64,000 nt of DNA, taken from assembly GCF_002902965.1 (NCBI RefSeq), contig NZ_CP026107.1:372001-436000 (forward strand), given 5' to 3'. The notes beneath the pieces were generated by a model, which saw nothing but the letters and a program-made list of their open reading frames with translations, was not told where the DNA came from and searched no databases. The translations under genes were made by a program, and so were the position numbers. This DNA is from Paraburkholderia hospita. GTDB lineage: Bacteria > Pseudomonadota > Gammaproteobacteria > Burkholderiales > Burkholderiaceae. Shown one piece after another: positions 28,592-37,517 of this stretch (positions are counted from its first letter, which is position 1; each line of letters opens with the position of its first letter).

Positions 28592-29050
28592 ATGAAAGAT
28601 TGTCCTGAACAGAATCTGACCGAGAACATACGGCGCAGATTCGATCGTTTCATCAACGTCGTCGAACTTGCGGGCCTGATCCTGATTGGTCTTGCGACAG
28701 CGTATGCGATGGCGATCGAAGCGTGGCGAGTGTTGATGGCCGGGCAAGTTTCGCTGACCGATCTGTTGCTGATGTTTCTGTATCTGGAAGTGCTGGCGAT
28801 GGACGCGCGCTATCTGCGTCTCGGGCAAATGCCTGTTCGCTTTCCGCTGTACATCGCGATGGCGTCGCTTGCGCGGGATCTGATACTCCGCGCTGGCGAC
28901 ACGGCTGACCAGCACGTTCTGCTCACCACGTTAGGTATCGCCGTGCTCGCGATCAGCGTGTACATCCTTCGGTATGGCCAGCATCGTTACCCCGCGCGCG
29001 ATGACGATGGACGTGAGGAATTGCGGCGTCCCGAGCCCGCGAACAAATAG
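28592..29050 (+). CDS. psiE: PsiE-family inner-membrane protein
   Basis: A 152-residue protein with four membrane helices (about residues 24-46, 54-74, 84-100 and 110-130). The conserved PsiE features are present: M-F-L-Y-L-E-V-L-A-M-D-A-R-Y and P-V-R-F-P-L-Y-I-A-M-A-S-L-A-R-D. In E. coli psiE is induced by phosphate starvation; its activity is unknown. The charged C-terminal tail is cytoplasmic in prediction. Confidence 0.85.
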   Translation: MKDCPEQNLTENIRRRFDRFINVVELAGLILIGLATAYAMAIEAWRVLMAGQVSLTDLLLMFLYLEVLAMDARYLRLGQMPVRFPLYIAMASLARDLILRAGDTADQHVLLTTLGIAVLAISVYILRYGQHRYPARDDDGREELRRPEPANK

Positions 29051-29178
29051 AGCACGATCTGACGCGCACGACGCCGTTCATATCGGCAATTTCCGTAGAG
29101 AACGCGAGCTTGCGCGCACGACCATCCTTGGATACTCGGTGAAATCGATTCACTCGCTGTGTCTGGAAGGAGGTCGCC

Positions 29179-29628
29179 ATGCGCGCCGAACAATATGCCT
29201 TGGTCGCGGAGCTTGAGCGCGACGAAGCTACGCAACCTTCGCATGCCACGCCCGGCATCGCATGCAGAGCGTCCATTGCAGCGATGTTGTTGTGGTCGCT
29301 TGTCGAAACGTATTGGGATCTGCTTTACCCGATGGGTAAGATCCACATTGCCATCATCCTATTCACGAAGCTGATCATCGCGGGCATTGCGCTGGCCGCG
29401 ATGTGCGGCTCGTTCATTGCGCTTGCAGCGTGTGCATTCTTCTGCGTGGTTAGCATCGTCGTGATCGGCGTGACGCTGCCTGATTTGTACACGCTGTCGC
29501 GCACTTTCTTCTATCTGTCGCTCGTGGAAGTTGTGGTCAAGACCACGGCGGCTGTATCGATCTCGTTCTACTGTGCCGAGGATCACGTCACGCGTGATCT
29601 CGATGCTTGCAATTGGCAGATGCGATAG
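29179..29628 (+). CDS. Hypothetical four-helix membrane protein
   Basis: A 149-residue protein with about four hydrophobic helices (from residue ~33 to ~130) and short polar ends. A perfect Shine-Dalgarno AAGGAGGT lies 4 bases before ATG 29179, so it is well translated. I recognise no family. It lies between the PsiE-like and lipoprotein genes, all in one direction, and may share their transcript. Confidence 0.7.
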   Translation: MRAEQYALVAELERDEATQPSHATPGIACRASIAAMLLWSLVETYWDLLYPMGKIHIAIILFTKLIIAGIALAAMCGSFIALAACAFFCVVSIVVIGVTLPDLYTLSRTFFYLSLVEVVVKTTAAVSISFYCAEDHVTRDLDACNWQMR

Positions 29629-29647
29629 CAGTTCAAGAGGTTTTCTG

Positions 29648-29986
29648 ATGAGAACGTCGATCATACGTGGTGCGGTCTTAATAGCTGCATTGCTGCTTGG
29701 CGCATGCACGAGTGTTGGCGAGAGCGCGAGCGCGAAGGAAAACCTGCTATCAACGGCGGGCTTCAAGACGGTTCCGGCTAACGAACTAAAAGAACTCGGA
29801 GTAGACAGCTTGCCGTCCGGGCGCATCATGAAGATAAAACGAGGCGATGTCGATGTTTTTCTCTATCGAGACGCCAATGCATGTGCTTGTCTGCTGAAGG
29901 GCGACGAGCAAGCTTTCCAACGCTATAAAAGCGAGAAGCTCGAACGCGACTTCCACCCGGCTGGAGCGGTGCCGGCCGCGTTCTAA
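29648..29986 (+). CDS. Small lipoprotein
   Basis: A 112-residue lipoprotein. The signal peptide M-R-T-S-I-I-R-G-A-V-L-I-A-A-L-L-L ends in lipobox L-G-A-C. The mature part is ~93 residues, with K-I-K-R-G-D-V-D-V-F-L-Y-R-D-A-N-A-C-A-C-L and a basic end. ATG 29648 is chosen because AAGAGG lies 8 bases upstream and the longer frame overlaps the previous gene. It resembles small uncharacterised Burkholderia lipoproteins. A degraded small gene begins right at its stop codon. Confidence 0.78.
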   Translation: MRTSIIRGAVLIAALLLGACTSVGESASAKENLLSTAGFKTVPANELKELGVDSLPSGRIMKIKRGDVDVFLYRDANACACLLKGDEQAFQRYKSEKLERDFHPAGAVPAAF

Positions 29987-30195
29987 GACTGCCTCGCCGG
30001 CTGCGTCGAAAGACGTCACCGCGAAAGATGCACCGAAGGCAGCCGGAAGCAGCGGCAAGACCAAAGCCCGGAAGCCGCGCCGAAGCGCGAAGGCAGGCCG
30101 AGGAGCACTCCGAAGCGCGCCTCGACGAAGCGCTCGACGACTCGTTCCCGGCGAGCGATCCGCCGGCATTCATCGAGGATGGTCCGGCTCGCTGA
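29985..30195 (+). pseudogene. Remnant of a small S-F-P-A-S-D-P-P motif protein, frameshifted
   Basis: Read in one frame from 29985 the DNA gives a Lys/Ala-rich stretch (K-T-A-S-P-A-A-S-K-D-V-T-A-K-D-A-P-K-A-A-G). Read one base shifted from about 30070 it gives A-E-E-H-S-E-A-R-L-D-E-A-L-D-D-S-F-P-A-S-D-P-P-A-F and a stop at 30193. The second part carries the S-F-P-A-S-D-P-P motif that ends many small hypothetical proteins of Proteobacteria. The two parts together look like one such gene broken by a single-base shift, with the start codon lost or replaced by the end of the lipoprotein gene. The remaining intact piece from ATG 30028 (55 codons) lacks a ribosome site. Confidence 0.5.
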
Positions 30196-30718
30196 GTCGC
30201 GACACGGGCGCCGCGTGCGTCACGGGCCGGCCGGAAGTGATTTGCAAGCTTCATGCTTCCGGCCGGCAGAGAGCCTTGTCCCACGGGGCAATTCCGCTAT
30301 ATAACTACCCCGCCCTGGTACATTCCCTACAAAGCCGCTAGAACAGCACGGGTCCCTCGCGCCCCATCCCCCGCCGCCGGGCGCGTCATTCGCCCGCAAA
30401 CCCCCGCCCCATCTCGAAGCGCGAGTCATTCCAACGTCGAATGCACGCTCTTGCACCCAATGCACGAAAACCTTGCATTACCTGAGGTATGGGAAAGAGC
30501 GCAGAAAATGTAGCTGGATGAAGCAAATTGGCTTGATACGCTGCACTTCATGCATTAAGCCCGCGGTTCGCCGGATGTGACGCACAAATCTTCTGCCCGT
30601 CAGAAGAGAGGCGGCATATTGCGCGGAGAAACCCGGGTTCGCAATCGAGTGCTGCCGCATATCAAGCAAACGCAATGCGCGGCGCCGATTTCCTGAACTC
30701 GCCAGTTGGGATGACAGA
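30196..30718. other. Intergenic region upstream of the betaine-type island
   Basis: This 523-base region precedes the ABC transporter operon. Apart from one long hairpin near its start (listed separately) it is without recognisable genes. Its last 250 bases are more A/T-rich and probably hold the promoter and operator sites for the operon. I could not identify a convincing -35/-10 pair. Confidence 0.45.
30226..30267. repeat. 12-base perfect inverted repeat
   Basis: Arms GCCGGCCGGAAG (30226-30237) and CTTCCGGCCGGC (30256-30267) flank an 18-base loop. It lies just after the broken small gene. It could terminate the upstream transcript; there is no T-run. Confidence 0.6.
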
Positions 30719-32008
30719 ATGACGCCAAACCTGACATTCGCGCCGGACAGTATGATCCATCCGGGTGCCTTCGGAGCGGAAGATACTTCCGCAGCGGTGA
30801 AACCTGTCGCTATCTCCGGGACCGATATTCTCACGGTCAAGAACCTGTCGAAGATCTTCGGACCGAAGCCCGAGCGTGCCGCTGAACTGATCAGGCAAGG
30901 TCTCGGCCGGAATGAAATTTTCGAGCAGACGGGCAACATGGTTGCCGTCAACGACGTAAGCCTCAGCGTCAAGGCGGGAGAAATTTTCGTCGTCATGGGC
31001 CTGTCCGGTTCGGGCAAGTCGACGCTGGTGCGTCTGCTCAACCGGCTGATCGAGCCGACCTCCGGCCAGGTCATCCTCGAAGGCCGCGACATTGCACCCA
31101 TGTCGACGCCGGAACTGCGCGATGTGCGCCGCAAGAAGATGGCGATGGTGTTCCAGTCGTTCGCGCTGCTGCCGAACCGCACGGTGCTCGACAACATCGC
31201 CTATGGACTCGAAGTCGCGGGTCTCAAGAGGGCCGAGCGATACGACATTGCGCGCACCGCGCTGACGCGGGTCGGTCTCGGTTCGTATGAAAAGCTGCTG
31301 CCGGGCGAACTCTCCGGTGGCATGCAGCAACGGGTCGGCCTCGCTCGCGCCCTTGCGGTGAATCCTTCCGTGCTGTTGATGGACGAAGCCTTCTCGGCGC
31401 TCGATCCGCTGATCCGCTTCGAAATGCAAAGCGAGCTGCTGCGGCTTCAGAAAGAAGAGCAGCGCACCATCGTGTTCATTTCGCACGACATCGAAGAAGC
31501 GATCAAGATCGGCGGCCGTATCGGCATCATGAAAGATGGCTGCCTCATTCAGGTCGGCACGCCTGCCGAACTGATCCAGTCGCCCGCCGATGCCTACGTG
31601 CGCGACTTCTTCCGCAATGTCGATGTTTCGCGCTTTCTGAAAGCTTCAAGCCTGATGACGACGGTCGAGCGCGGGCTGATTTCCTGCGACGTCGCCGCGC
31701 CTTCGGAGCGCTACCTGAATCAGCTTATCGATAGCGGCGTCGAATGCGGCTACGTGTGCGACGAAGCGGGTCGATATCAGGGCTGCGTCACGCCGGCTTC
31801 GCTGCACAAGACGGGTGCCCATTCGATCCGGGAAGCGTTCGTGAACGACGTGAACGCTGTTGCGCTGGATACGGATCTGCATCAACTGGCCACGATCGCC
31901 TTGAGCCAGCAACACGACGTACCCGTCACCGATACAGCCGGCAGGCTCGCAGGCGTCGTGTCCTGCCGGACGATTCTCAAGCAGGTCATGGAACGGAGAG
32001 CAGCATGA
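30719..32008 (+). CDS. Betaine/choline-type ABC transporter ATP-binding protein (ProV/OpuAA-like)
   Basis: A 429-residue ATPase of the quaternary-amine uptake (QAT) family. After a ~60-residue N-terminal extension come Walker A G-L-S-G-S-G-K-S-T near residue 95, Q loop V-F-Q-S-F-A-L-L-P, signature L-S-G-G-M-Q-Q-R and Walker B L-L-M-D-E-A-F-S-A-L-D. The region typical of ProV (I-G-G-R-I-G-I-M-K-D-G) is followed by two CBS-like repeats (~300-425), which in OpuA sense ionic strength. Its stop overlaps the ATG of the permease gene (ATGA). It powers import of a compatible-solute-like compound; the neighbouring catabolic genes suggest the substrate is used as a nutrient. Confidence 0.93.
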   Translation: MTPNLTFAPDSMIHPGAFGAEDTSAAVKPVAISGTDILTVKNLSKIFGPKPERAAELIRQGLGRNEIFEQTGNMVAVNDVSLSVKAGEIFVVMGLSGSGKSTLVRLLNRLIEPTSGQVILEGRDIAPMSTPELRDVRRKKMAMVFQSFALLPNRTVLDNIAYGLEVAGLKRAERYDIARTALTRVGLGSYEKLLPGELSGGMQQRVGLARALAVNPSVLLMDEAFSALDPLIRFEMQSELLRLQKEEQRTIVFISHDIEEAIKIGGRIGIMKDGCLIQVGTPAELIQSPADAYVRDFFRNVDVSRFLKASSLMTTVERGLISCDVAAPSERYLNQLIDSGVECGYVCDEAGRYQGCVTPASLHKTGAHSIREAFVNDVNAVALDTDLHQLATIALSQQHDVPVTDTAGRLAGVVSCRTILKQVMERRAA

Positions 32009-32886
32009 ACTCGTCAGTCATCGGGAAGTTTGCGGAAAACGCTGTCAACTTTCTCTTTCAGCATTTCCGCGGCGGCTTCGACGCTTTCTCTGCCGCATTG
32101 GGCGCAGTCATCAAGTTGCTGGAAGATGGACTCGCTGCCGTTCCGTTCGTCGCGATGCTCGTGCTTCTCGTCGCATTTGCATTGTGGCGCCGGGGCGTCG
32201 TGTTCTCGGTCTTCGTCGGCATTGCGCTGCTGGCGATCCACTACATGGGACTCTGGGCGCAGACGGTGTCAACGTTGGCGCTGGTGATGGCGGCGACGGT
32301 CTTCAGTCTCGTGATTGGTGTGCCGCTGGGCATCTGGGGCGCGCGCAACAAACGCGTCGAAATGGTGCTGCGCTCGCTGCTCGATTTCATGCAGACGATG
32401 CCGGCATTCGTCTATCTGATCCCCGCCGTCATCCTGTTCGGGTTGGGCCGGGTGCCCGCCGTGATTGCCACCATCGTGTTCTCGATGCCGCCCGTCGTAC
32501 GCCTCACCACACTGGGCATTCGCCAGGTGCGCGAAGAACTGCTGGAAGCGGGACGCTCGTTTGGCAGCACGGATTCGCAACTGCTCTGGAAAATCCAGTT
32601 GCCGAATGCGCTGCCGTCGATCATGGCCGGCGTGAATCAGACCATCATGATGGCGCTCTCGATGGTCGTGGTCGCATCGATGATCGGCGCGGGCGGTCTC
32701 GGCGAGTACGTGTTGAGCGGCATCCAGCGGCTCGATATCGGGATCGGCTTCGAGGGCGGGCTGGGCGTCGTGCTGCTTGCCATCGTACTCGACCGCCTCA
32801 CGGAGAGCTTCGGCGTGAAGGCAAAGAAGGCGAAGCGCACCGTACGAACCGCAAAGCCCGGCACGAATGCGGCGGTGCGCACCTGA
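32005..32886 (+). CDS. Betaine/choline-type ABC transporter permease (ProW/OpuAB-like)
   Basis: A 293-residue permease with about six to seven helices and the binding-protein-dependent transport signature (E-A-G-R-S-F-G-S-T-D-S-Q-L-L-W-K-I-Q-L-P-N-A-L-P). ATG 32005 overlaps the stop of the ATPase gene, with GGAGAG upstream. Open frame upstream of that ATG lies within the ATPase gene and is not used. It forms the membrane channel of the QAT importer with the ATPase and the binding protein encoded 100 bases downstream. Confidence 0.93.
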   Translation: MNSSVIGKFAENAVNFLFQHFRGGFDAFSAALGAVIKLLEDGLAAVPFVAMLVLLVAFALWRRGVVFSVFVGIALLAIHYMGLWAQTVSTLALVMAATVFSLVIGVPLGIWGARNKRVEMVLRSLLDFMQTMPAFVYLIPAVILFGLGRVPAVIATIVFSMPPVVRLTTLGIRQVREELLEAGRSFGSTDSQLLWKIQLPNALPSIMAGVNQTIMMALSMVVVASMIGAGGLGEYVLSGIQRLDIGIGFEGGLGVVLLAIVLDRLTESFGVKAKKAKRTVRTAKPGTNAAVRT

Positions 32887-32985
32887 CGCCAGCGCACACC
32901 GTCGTCTCGCAGTAAAGCAACAACACACCACATCGCTAAGTTTTTTCATTTTTCTAAAATTTTCATAATCGCGTAGGAGTACTGT

Positions 32986-33861
32986 ATGAAGACCAATCTG
33001 TTCAAATCTCTGGTTGCGAAACTGACTGTATCGACGATGGTTGCGATAAGCGCTGGCCACGCTGTGGCGGCCGAGCCGATCAAGATTGCCGTGACCAACT
33101 GGGCGGACGTGCTGGCCGTCGCCAACGTGGCCAAGTACGCGCTCGAGACCAGTCTCAAGCAGCCCGTCCAGTTCGTGCAGGCGGATATCGGCATCCAGTA
33201 TCAGGGCGTGGCGCGGGGCGATCTCGACATCATGGTCGGCGGATGGCTGCCAGTGACGCATGGCGCCTACTACGCGAAGTACAAGAACGACATGGACGAC
33301 GTCGGCGTAATCTATACGGGCGGCAAGAACGGTTGGGCGGTCCCCGCCTACATTCCCGAGTCGCAGGTTGCAACGATTTCCGACCTCGAAAAGCCGGACG
33401 TGAAGAGCAAGCTGAACGGCACCATTCAAGGTATCGAACCCGGCGGCGGTCTGATGCAGGCATCCGAAAAGGCCCTCAAGGCGTACGACCTGAACGGCTA
33501 CAACCTGCAATCGTCGAGCGAGGCGGGCATGCTCGCGGGCGTGTCGCGCGCCTATCAGTCGAAGCAATGGATCGTCGCCACGGTCTGGAGCCCGCACTGG
33601 CTGTTCCAGAAATGGCAGATGCGCTACCTGAAGGACCCGAAAGGCACGTTGGGCGGCGAAGAGCAGGTGCACGCGTTCGCATCGAAGCAGTTCGCAACGA
33701 AATTCCCCCGTGCTGACGTGTTCTTCAAACACTTCAAGCTGAGCCTCGCCGACGTCGAAGCGATTGAATTCGAAGGCAACAGCACGAACGACTACGCGAC
33801 GGCGGCGAAGAAATTCGTCGATGCCCATCCGGAAAAGCTGAAGGCCTGGTTGCAGCAATAA
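32986..33861 (+). CDS. Betaine-type periplasmic binding protein (OpuAC/ProX family)
   Basis: A 291-residue secreted protein with a signal peptide cut after A-V-A-A (about residue 30). The OpuAC-like domain follows: I-K-I-A-V-T-N-W-A-D-V-L-A-V-A-N-V-A-K, a G-D-L-D-I-M-V-G-G-W-L-P lobe and I-V-A-T-V-W-S-P-H-W-L-F with aromatic residues. QAT binding proteins hold trimethylammonium or dimethylsulfonium groups in a box of Trp/Tyr; several Trp residues (in N-W-A, G-G-W, V-W-S, P-H-W) are candidates. AGGAG is 7 bases before ATG. It sets the substrate range of the importer. Confidence 0.92.
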   Translation: MKTNLFKSLVAKLTVSTMVAISAGHAVAAEPIKIAVTNWADVLAVANVAKYALETSLKQPVQFVQADIGIQYQGVARGDLDIMVGGWLPVTHGAYYAKYKNDMDDVGVIYTGGKNGWAVPAYIPESQVATISDLEKPDVKSKLNGTIQGIEPGGGLMQASEKALKAYDLNGYNLQSSSEAGMLAGVSRAYQSKQWIVATVWSPHWLFQKWQMRYLKDPKGTLGGEEQVHAFASKQFATKFPRADVFFKHFKLSLADVEAIEFEGNSTNDYATAAKKFVDAHPEKLKAWLQQ

Positions 33862-33942
33862 GCCGCACAGCACCCCGTATGGCATCAACCGGTTGTTGCC
33901 GTCTTGCACTACATGCTTCACGATTTTTCCCGGAGTAACCAC

Positions 33943-35238
33943 GTGAACGAGAACTCGCGCTTTTTTGCAGAACCGCTCCAGAGCCGCGACCCTGTCATCG
34001 CATCGGAGATTGCGCTGGAGTTGCGCCGCCAGCAAACGCAGATCGAACTGATTGCTTCCGAGAACATCGTCTCGGCGGCGGTGATGGAAGCGCAAGGCAC
34101 CGTGCTGACCAACAAGTACGCGGAAGGCTATCCGTCGAAGCGTTACTACGGCGGCTGCGAGCATGTGGACCGCATCGAGGCGCTCGCCATCGACCGCGTG
34201 AAGGCGCTGTTCGAAGCCGAGTTCGCCAACGTGCAACCGCACTCGGGCGCGCAGGCGAACGGCGCGGTGATGCTCGCGCTCGTCAAGCCGGGCGACACGG
34301 TGATGGGCATGTCGCTCGATGCGGGCGGCCACCTGACGCACGGCGCGCGTCCCGCGCTGTCCGGCAAGTGGTTCAACGCGGTCCAGTACGGCGTGAATCC
34401 GCAAACGTATCGCATCGACTATGAGGAGGTACGCCGGCTGGCTGAAGAGCATCGGCCGAAGCTCATCATCGCGGGCTATTCGGCGTATCCGCGCGCGCTG
34501 GACTTCGCCGCATTCCGCGAAATCGCCGATAGCGTGGGCGCGCTGTTGATGGTCGACATGGCGCACATCGCCGGTATCGTCGCAGCGGGGCGGCACGAGA
34601 ACCCGGTTCGGTTCGCGGATGTCGTGACGTCCACGACGCACAAGACGCTGCGCGGTCCGCGTGGCGGCTTCATCCTGACCAACAACGGCGACATCGCGAA
34701 GAAGATCAATTCGGCCGTTTTCCCCGGCTTGCAGGGCGGGCCGCTGATGCATGTCATCGCGGGCAAAGCGGTCGCGTTCGGCGAAGCGCTTCGGCCGGAG
34801 TTCACCGCGTATATCGACCAGGTGCTGCGCAACGCCCAGGCACTCGGCGATGTGCTCAAGTCGGGCGGTCTCAGCCTCGTGACGGACGGCACCGACAACC
34901 ATTTGCTGCTTGTCGATCTGCGCCCGAAGGGTCTGACGGGTACGCAGGCCGAGAAGGCGCTCGAGCGGGCCGGCATCACCTGCAACAAGAACGGCATTCC
35001 GTTCGACACGGAGAACCCAACAGTCACGTCGGGCATTCGCCTCGGCACACCGGCAGGCACGACGCGCGGTTTTGGCACTGCGCAATTCGAGCAGATCGGC
35101 CAGATGATTCTGGAAGTGTTGTCTGCGCTGGAACACGAACCGGCAGGCGATGAACAGGTCGAGCGCGCTGTCCGTAGTCGCGTGAGAGACCTGTGCAGCC
35201 AGTTCCCCATTTACTCGCATGCCGAAGCGCTTGTGTAA
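33943..35238 (+). CDS. glyA: Serine hydroxymethyltransferase
   Basis: A 431-residue PLP enzyme interconverting serine and glycine with tetrahydrofolate. The PLP lysine is K234 (numbered from GTG 33943) in [13 protein letters not shown]. The E-L-I-A-S-E-N, Y-A-E-G-Y-P-x-x-R-Y-Y-G-G and D-M-A-H-I-A-G blocks are intact. GTG 33943 is chosen for GGAG 8 bases upstream; ATG 33913 is possible. In a catabolic operon it would handle glycine or one-carbon units released by N-demethylation, as glyA paralogues do beside glycine-betaine and sarcosine genes (family knowledge). It is probably a second copy besides the housekeeping glyA. Confidence 0.95.
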   Translation: MNENSRFFAEPLQSRDPVIASEIALELRRQQTQIELIASENIVSAAVMEAQGTVLTNKYAEGYPSKRYYGGCEHVDRIEALAIDRVKALFEAEFANVQPHSGAQANGAVMLALVKPGDTVMGMSLDAGGHLTHGARPALSGKWFNAVQYGVNPQTYRIDYEEVRRLAEEHRPKLIIAGYSAYPRALDFAAFREIADSVGALLMVDMAHIAGIVAAGRHENPVRFADVVTSTTHKTLRGPRGGFILTNNGDIAKKINSAVFPGLQGGPLMHVIAGKAVAFGEALRPEFTAYIDQVLRNAQALGDVLKSGGLSLVTDGTDNHLLLVDLRPKGLTGTQAEKALERAGITCNKNGIPFDTENPTVTSGIRLGTPAGTTRGFGTAQFEQIGQMILEVLSALEHEPAGDEQVERAVRSRVRDLCSQFPIYSHAEALV

Positions 35239-35275
35239 AGCGATTCGCTGATTAACTACTCAAGAGAGAATCGAA

Positions 35276-36163
35276 ATGAGCTTCGAGGGCGTACACACAC
35301 CGCTCGTCACCCCGTTCAAGGCGGATGGCGAAATTGATCACACATTGCTCGGCAAGCACGCCGCGAATCTCGCGGGCCGTGTCTCGGGCCTCAGCGTCGG
35401 CGGAACGACGGGCGAATACTACGCGTTGAGTTTCGACGAACGCGTGCAGACGTTCAATACCGTCGCCGAAGCGGCGGGTGGCAAGACCTGGCTGACGGCC
35501 GGCATCAACGCGACGACGACGAAAGAAGTGATCCGCCTCGGCCAGGAAGCGAAGCGCGCGGGTCTGAACGCGCTGCTGCTTGCCGCGCCGTACTATGCGC
35601 AGCCGACTCAGGACGAACTGCTGAGCCATCTGCTGAAGGTGGACGACAGCCTCGACATGCCCGTCATGCTGTACAACTTTCCGGCGCGCACGGGAACGGA
35701 CATCAGCGACGACGTGCTGTCGAAACTGCTGGAGCGTCCCAACTTCATCGCGATGAAGGAGAGCACGGGCGATATTTCGCATTTGCATCATCTCGCGACG
35801 CACTTCAAGGAGCGACTGGTGCTGAGCTGCGGGATGGACGACCAGGCGCTCGAATTCTTCGTCTGGGGCGCAAAGAGCTGGGTGGGCGGTGCGTCCAACT
35901 TCCTGCCCGAAGCGCACACCGCGCTCTTCGATGCCTGCGTGAAGCAAGGCGACTTCGCAACCGGCCGCAAACTGATGGCGCAGTTGCTGCCCGTGCTGGA
36001 GCTGCTGGAACGCAGCGGCAAGTTCATTCAATACGTCCGATACGGCTGCGAGCTGGCAGGCACGCCCGTCGGCGTCGCACGCGCGCCGCTCGGCACGCTC
36101 GATGAAAACGAACGCAGCGGCTTCGCCAAGCTCGTACGCCCGTTGTTGCCTAACGCTCAGTAA
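35276..36163 (+). CDS. Dihydrodipicolinate synthase-family lyase/deaminase
   Basis: A 295-residue class I aldolase-fold enzyme. The Schiff-base lysine is K161 (A-M-K-E-S-T-G) and the partner Tyr is Y133 (L-Y-N-F-P-A-R-T-G), the same numbers as in E. coli DapA. The G-G-T-T-G-E-Y-Y substrate loop is present. The family includes DapA, N-acetylneuraminate lyase, keto-deoxy-sugar aldolases and the pyrroline-4-hydroxy-2-carboxylate deaminase of hydroxyproline breakdown. Context (FAD oxidoreductase, aldehyde dehydrogenase, pyrroline reductase homologue) favours a catabolic deaminase or aldolase over lysine synthesis. AAGAGA precedes ATG 35276. Confidence 0.9.
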   Translation: MSFEGVHTPLVTPFKADGEIDHTLLGKHAANLAGRVSGLSVGGTTGEYYALSFDERVQTFNTVAEAAGGKTWLTAGINATTTKEVIRLGQEAKRAGLNALLLAAPYYAQPTQDELLSHLLKVDDSLDMPVMLYNFPARTGTDISDDVLSKLLERPNFIAMKESTGDISHLHHLATHFKERLVLSCGMDDQALEFFVWGAKSWVGGASNFLPEAHTALFDACVKQGDFATGRKLMAQLLPVLELLERSGKFIQYVRYGCELAGTPVGVARAPLGTLDENERSGFAKLVRPLLPNAQ

Positions 36164-36168
36164 CGTGC

Positions 36169-37500
36169 ATGACCTCGAAACTGGAATTCGCGCGGTTTCC
36201 CGCTCCCGATGGTGTGAACGGATGGTGGGAAAGCCTGCCGCCGCCCGCGCCTGCGGTCGCGGTGTCGTCTGAGCGCAGCTACGACTGGGTCGTGGTCGGC
36301 GGCGGTATTACGGGCTTGTGCGCGGCCCGGCGCCTGGCCGAGCTTGCGCCCGATGCGTCGATTGCGCTGGTCGAGGCGGATCGCATCGGGCGCACGACGG
36401 CCGGGCGCAATTCCGGCTTCTTCGTCGATCTGCCGCATGACATCAGCAGCGAGAGCTATTCGCGCAGCGTGGAAGCGGACAAGGCGGACGTCCGCTTCCA
36501 GCGTCACGGCATCGACTATGTGCGCTCGGTCGTGAAGGCGCACAACATCGAGTGCGACTGGCGCGACGACGGGAAATTTCACGCTTCGGTGAACCGGAAG
36601 GGACATACAGCGCTTGCGCATTTCGCCGAAGGTCTCGAACGCATCGACGAAGCATTCGAATGGCTCGACGAAGCCGCCATCGCGAAGGTGACGGGCACGG
36701 ACTTCTACGAGGGCGCGCTCTTTACGCCTGGGTGCAGCACGGTACAGCCCGCGGCGCTGATGCGCGGTCTCGCTGCGAGCTTGCCCGAGAACGTGCAGGT
36801 GTTCGAACTCAGCGCGGCGACGCGGATAGAAGACCAGGGGCTTTCGAAGGTGTTGACCTTCGCGGGAGGCAAGATCGTCGCGAAGCGCGTGATTCTCTGC
36901 ACCAACGCCTATGCGGCGACCTTCGGCGGACATCCGAACGGCCTGCTGCCCGTGTACACGTTCGCGTCGATGACACGCGTGATGAAGCCGGAAGAAGTCC
37001 GGCGGCTCGGCGGCACGCGCTCATGGGCGCTGATTCCCGCCGATCCGATGGGCTCGACCGTGCGTCGTCTGATTACGGACCGCATCTGCGTTCGCAATCA
37101 CTTTGCGTTCCGGCCGAACCTCGAAGTATCACCGGCCGATCTGGCGAAAGCGAAGAGCCTGCATCAACGGTCATTCGACCGGCGCTTTCCGATGTTGAAG
37201 GACGTCGAACTCGAATACACGTGGGGCGGTCCGTTGTGCCTGTCGGCGAACAACGGTGCGTTGTTCGGGCGCAGGGCCGATGGCGTGTTCGAAGCGGTCG
37301 GGTGCAATGGCCTGGGCTTAAGCCGAGGGTCGGCGTCAGGCAAGCTGATCGCCGAATACGCGCTCGGTCAGTCCAGCGATCTCGTACGTCAGCTTCTGAA
37401 TCAGCCGCATCCGCGTTCGCTGCCCGTGCGTCCCATTGCGGACGTCGCGGTGTCGGCGGCGATCTGGGTCAAGGAATTTTCGGCCGGGGCCGAGCTTTAA
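36169..37500 (+). CDS. DadA/PuuB-like FAD-dependent amine or amino-acid oxidoreductase
   Basis: A 443-residue member of the D-amino-acid oxidase (DAO) family. The FAD-binding fold starts near residue 41 with V-V-V-G-G-G-I-T-G-L-C-A-A. Other family blocks are G-R-T-T-A-G-R-N-S-G-F-F, G-C-S-T-V-Q-P-A-A-L and the C-terminal G-V-F-E-A-V-G-C-N-G-L-G. Relatives oxidise secondary or tertiary amines: gamma-glutamylputrescine, sarcosine, D-proline or hydroxyproline. It begins 5 bases after the DapA-family gene and ends 17 before the aldehyde dehydrogenase gene, so the three act in one pathway. The amine oxidised is not known. Confidence 0.9.
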   Translation: MTSKLEFARFPAPDGVNGWWESLPPPAPAVAVSSERSYDWVVVGGGITGLCAARRLAELAPDASIALVEADRIGRTTAGRNSGFFVDLPHDISSESYSRSVEADKADVRFQRHGIDYVRSVVKAHNIECDWRDDGKFHASVNRKGHTALAHFAEGLERIDEAFEWLDEAAIAKVTGTDFYEGALFTPGCSTVQPAALMRGLAASLPENVQVFELSAATRIEDQGLSKVLTFAGGKIVAKRVILCTNAYAATFGGHPNGLLPVYTFASMTRVMKPEEVRRLGGTRSWALIPADPMGSTVRRLITDRICVRNHFAFRPNLEVSPADLAKAKSLHQRSFDRRFPMLKDVELEYTWGGPLCLSANNGALFGRRADGVFEAVGCNGLGLSRGSASGKLIAEYALGQSSDLVRQLLNQPHPRSLPVRPIADVAVSAAIWVKEFSAGAEL

Positions 37501-37517
37501 ATCTGTGAGGACAGGAC

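Noticed and set aside
32269..35220. 983-codon minus-strand open frame
   Set aside because: It lies antisense to the permease, binding-protein and glyA genes, which have clear families and ribosome sites. Its product is Arg/His/Asp-rich with no domain, typical of a high-G+C shadow frame.
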